From Bacteroidales bacterium (GTDB lineage Bacteria > Bacteroidota > Bacteroidia > Bacteroidales > Bacteroidaceae): 23,858 nucleotides of DNA. Below, piece after piece: positions 23,819-23,858 of this stretch (position 1 is the stretch's first letter; each line of letters opens with the position of its first letter). A program made the position numbers and the translations under genes. The stretch covers positions 1 to 23,858 of the forward strand of contig SFPF01000039.1 of NCBI GenBank assembly GCA_004552155.1, read 5' to 3'. A model generated the notes under the pieces. The model was not told where the DNA came from and made no database searches. It worked only from the letters and a program-made list of their open reading frames with translations.

Positions 23819-23858
23819 CGTATTGGATGGGGTACATCGCAAGGCTCTCGCCATGCCG
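23489..23858. repeat. hemN: Inverted 38-bp duplication at the window end
   Basis: Bases 23821-23858 are the reverse complement of 23489-23526 with one mismatch (37 of 38), separated by 294 bases of hemN. Internal hemN codes for AVHRKALAMP through this segment, so it is the native copy; the terminal one is out of context. Confidence 0.92.

Overview
The window reads as a metagenomic or single-cell contig from the Bacteroidota (Bacteroidales, probably Prevotellaceae-like), with pieces of other origin at both ends. Support for this placement comes from the rpmB-rpmG-DUF4295 ribosomal cluster, the fused MurF-alanine racemase, GSCFA and DUF4105 proteins, a C-terminal tail of the type VYSIDGRKVSG, and promoters of the Bacteroidetes form TTTG-N19-21-TAnnTTTG. 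The core (about 1.6-21.0 kb) is GC-rich. The first 600 bases are AT-rich, and 21.2-23.8 kb is intermediate. These are estimates by eye.

Layout. Positions 1-600 hold the start of a small membrane protein on the minus strand and, divergent from it, the membrane N-terminus of a WbaP-like undecaprenyl-phosphate sugar transferase. The latter stops abruptly near 600 and runs into a truncated DUF3791-type gene. Positions 598-1459 are a tight plus-strand cassette, DUF3791 / DUF3990 (ADP-ribosyltransferase-like) / small partner, joined by ATGA overlaps and closed by a terminator. From 1.6 to 21.0 kb nearly all genes lie on the minus strand: rpmB, rpmG, DUF4295; then secA, a broken subtilase, xseA, a frameshifted xseB and trmB; upstream of secA a degenerate alkaline-phosphatase-fold protein and a DUF4105 (Lnb_N) protein; a flavodoxin lipoprotein; a secreted GEVED/Ig-like protein; murF-alr, GSCFA and a YfcE-type phosphodiesterase; and the C-terminal part of a TonB-dependent receptor. 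From 21.2 kb to the end are hemG and hemN (late haem synthesis). hemN loses its N-terminus where the last 38 bases are an inverted copy of an internal part of the same gene.

How they work together. The core is mainly housekeeping: ribosome, protein export (SecA), cell-wall precursor synthesis (MurF/Alr), tRNA m7G46 methylation (TrmB) and DNA repair (XseA/B). No phage, plasmid or CRISPR system is visible. The most system-like unit is the DUF3791-DUF3990 cassette.

Other points of interest: four families of intergenic repeats with hairpin potential, three short frame-breaking losses within about 2.7 kb (xseB once, subtilase twice), a likely phosphatase pseudoenzyme beside secA, and three sequence discontinuities (about 600, about 21.05-21.2 kb, and 23.82 kb). 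Chimeric assembly or amplification must be excluded before the discontinuities and deletions are read as biology.
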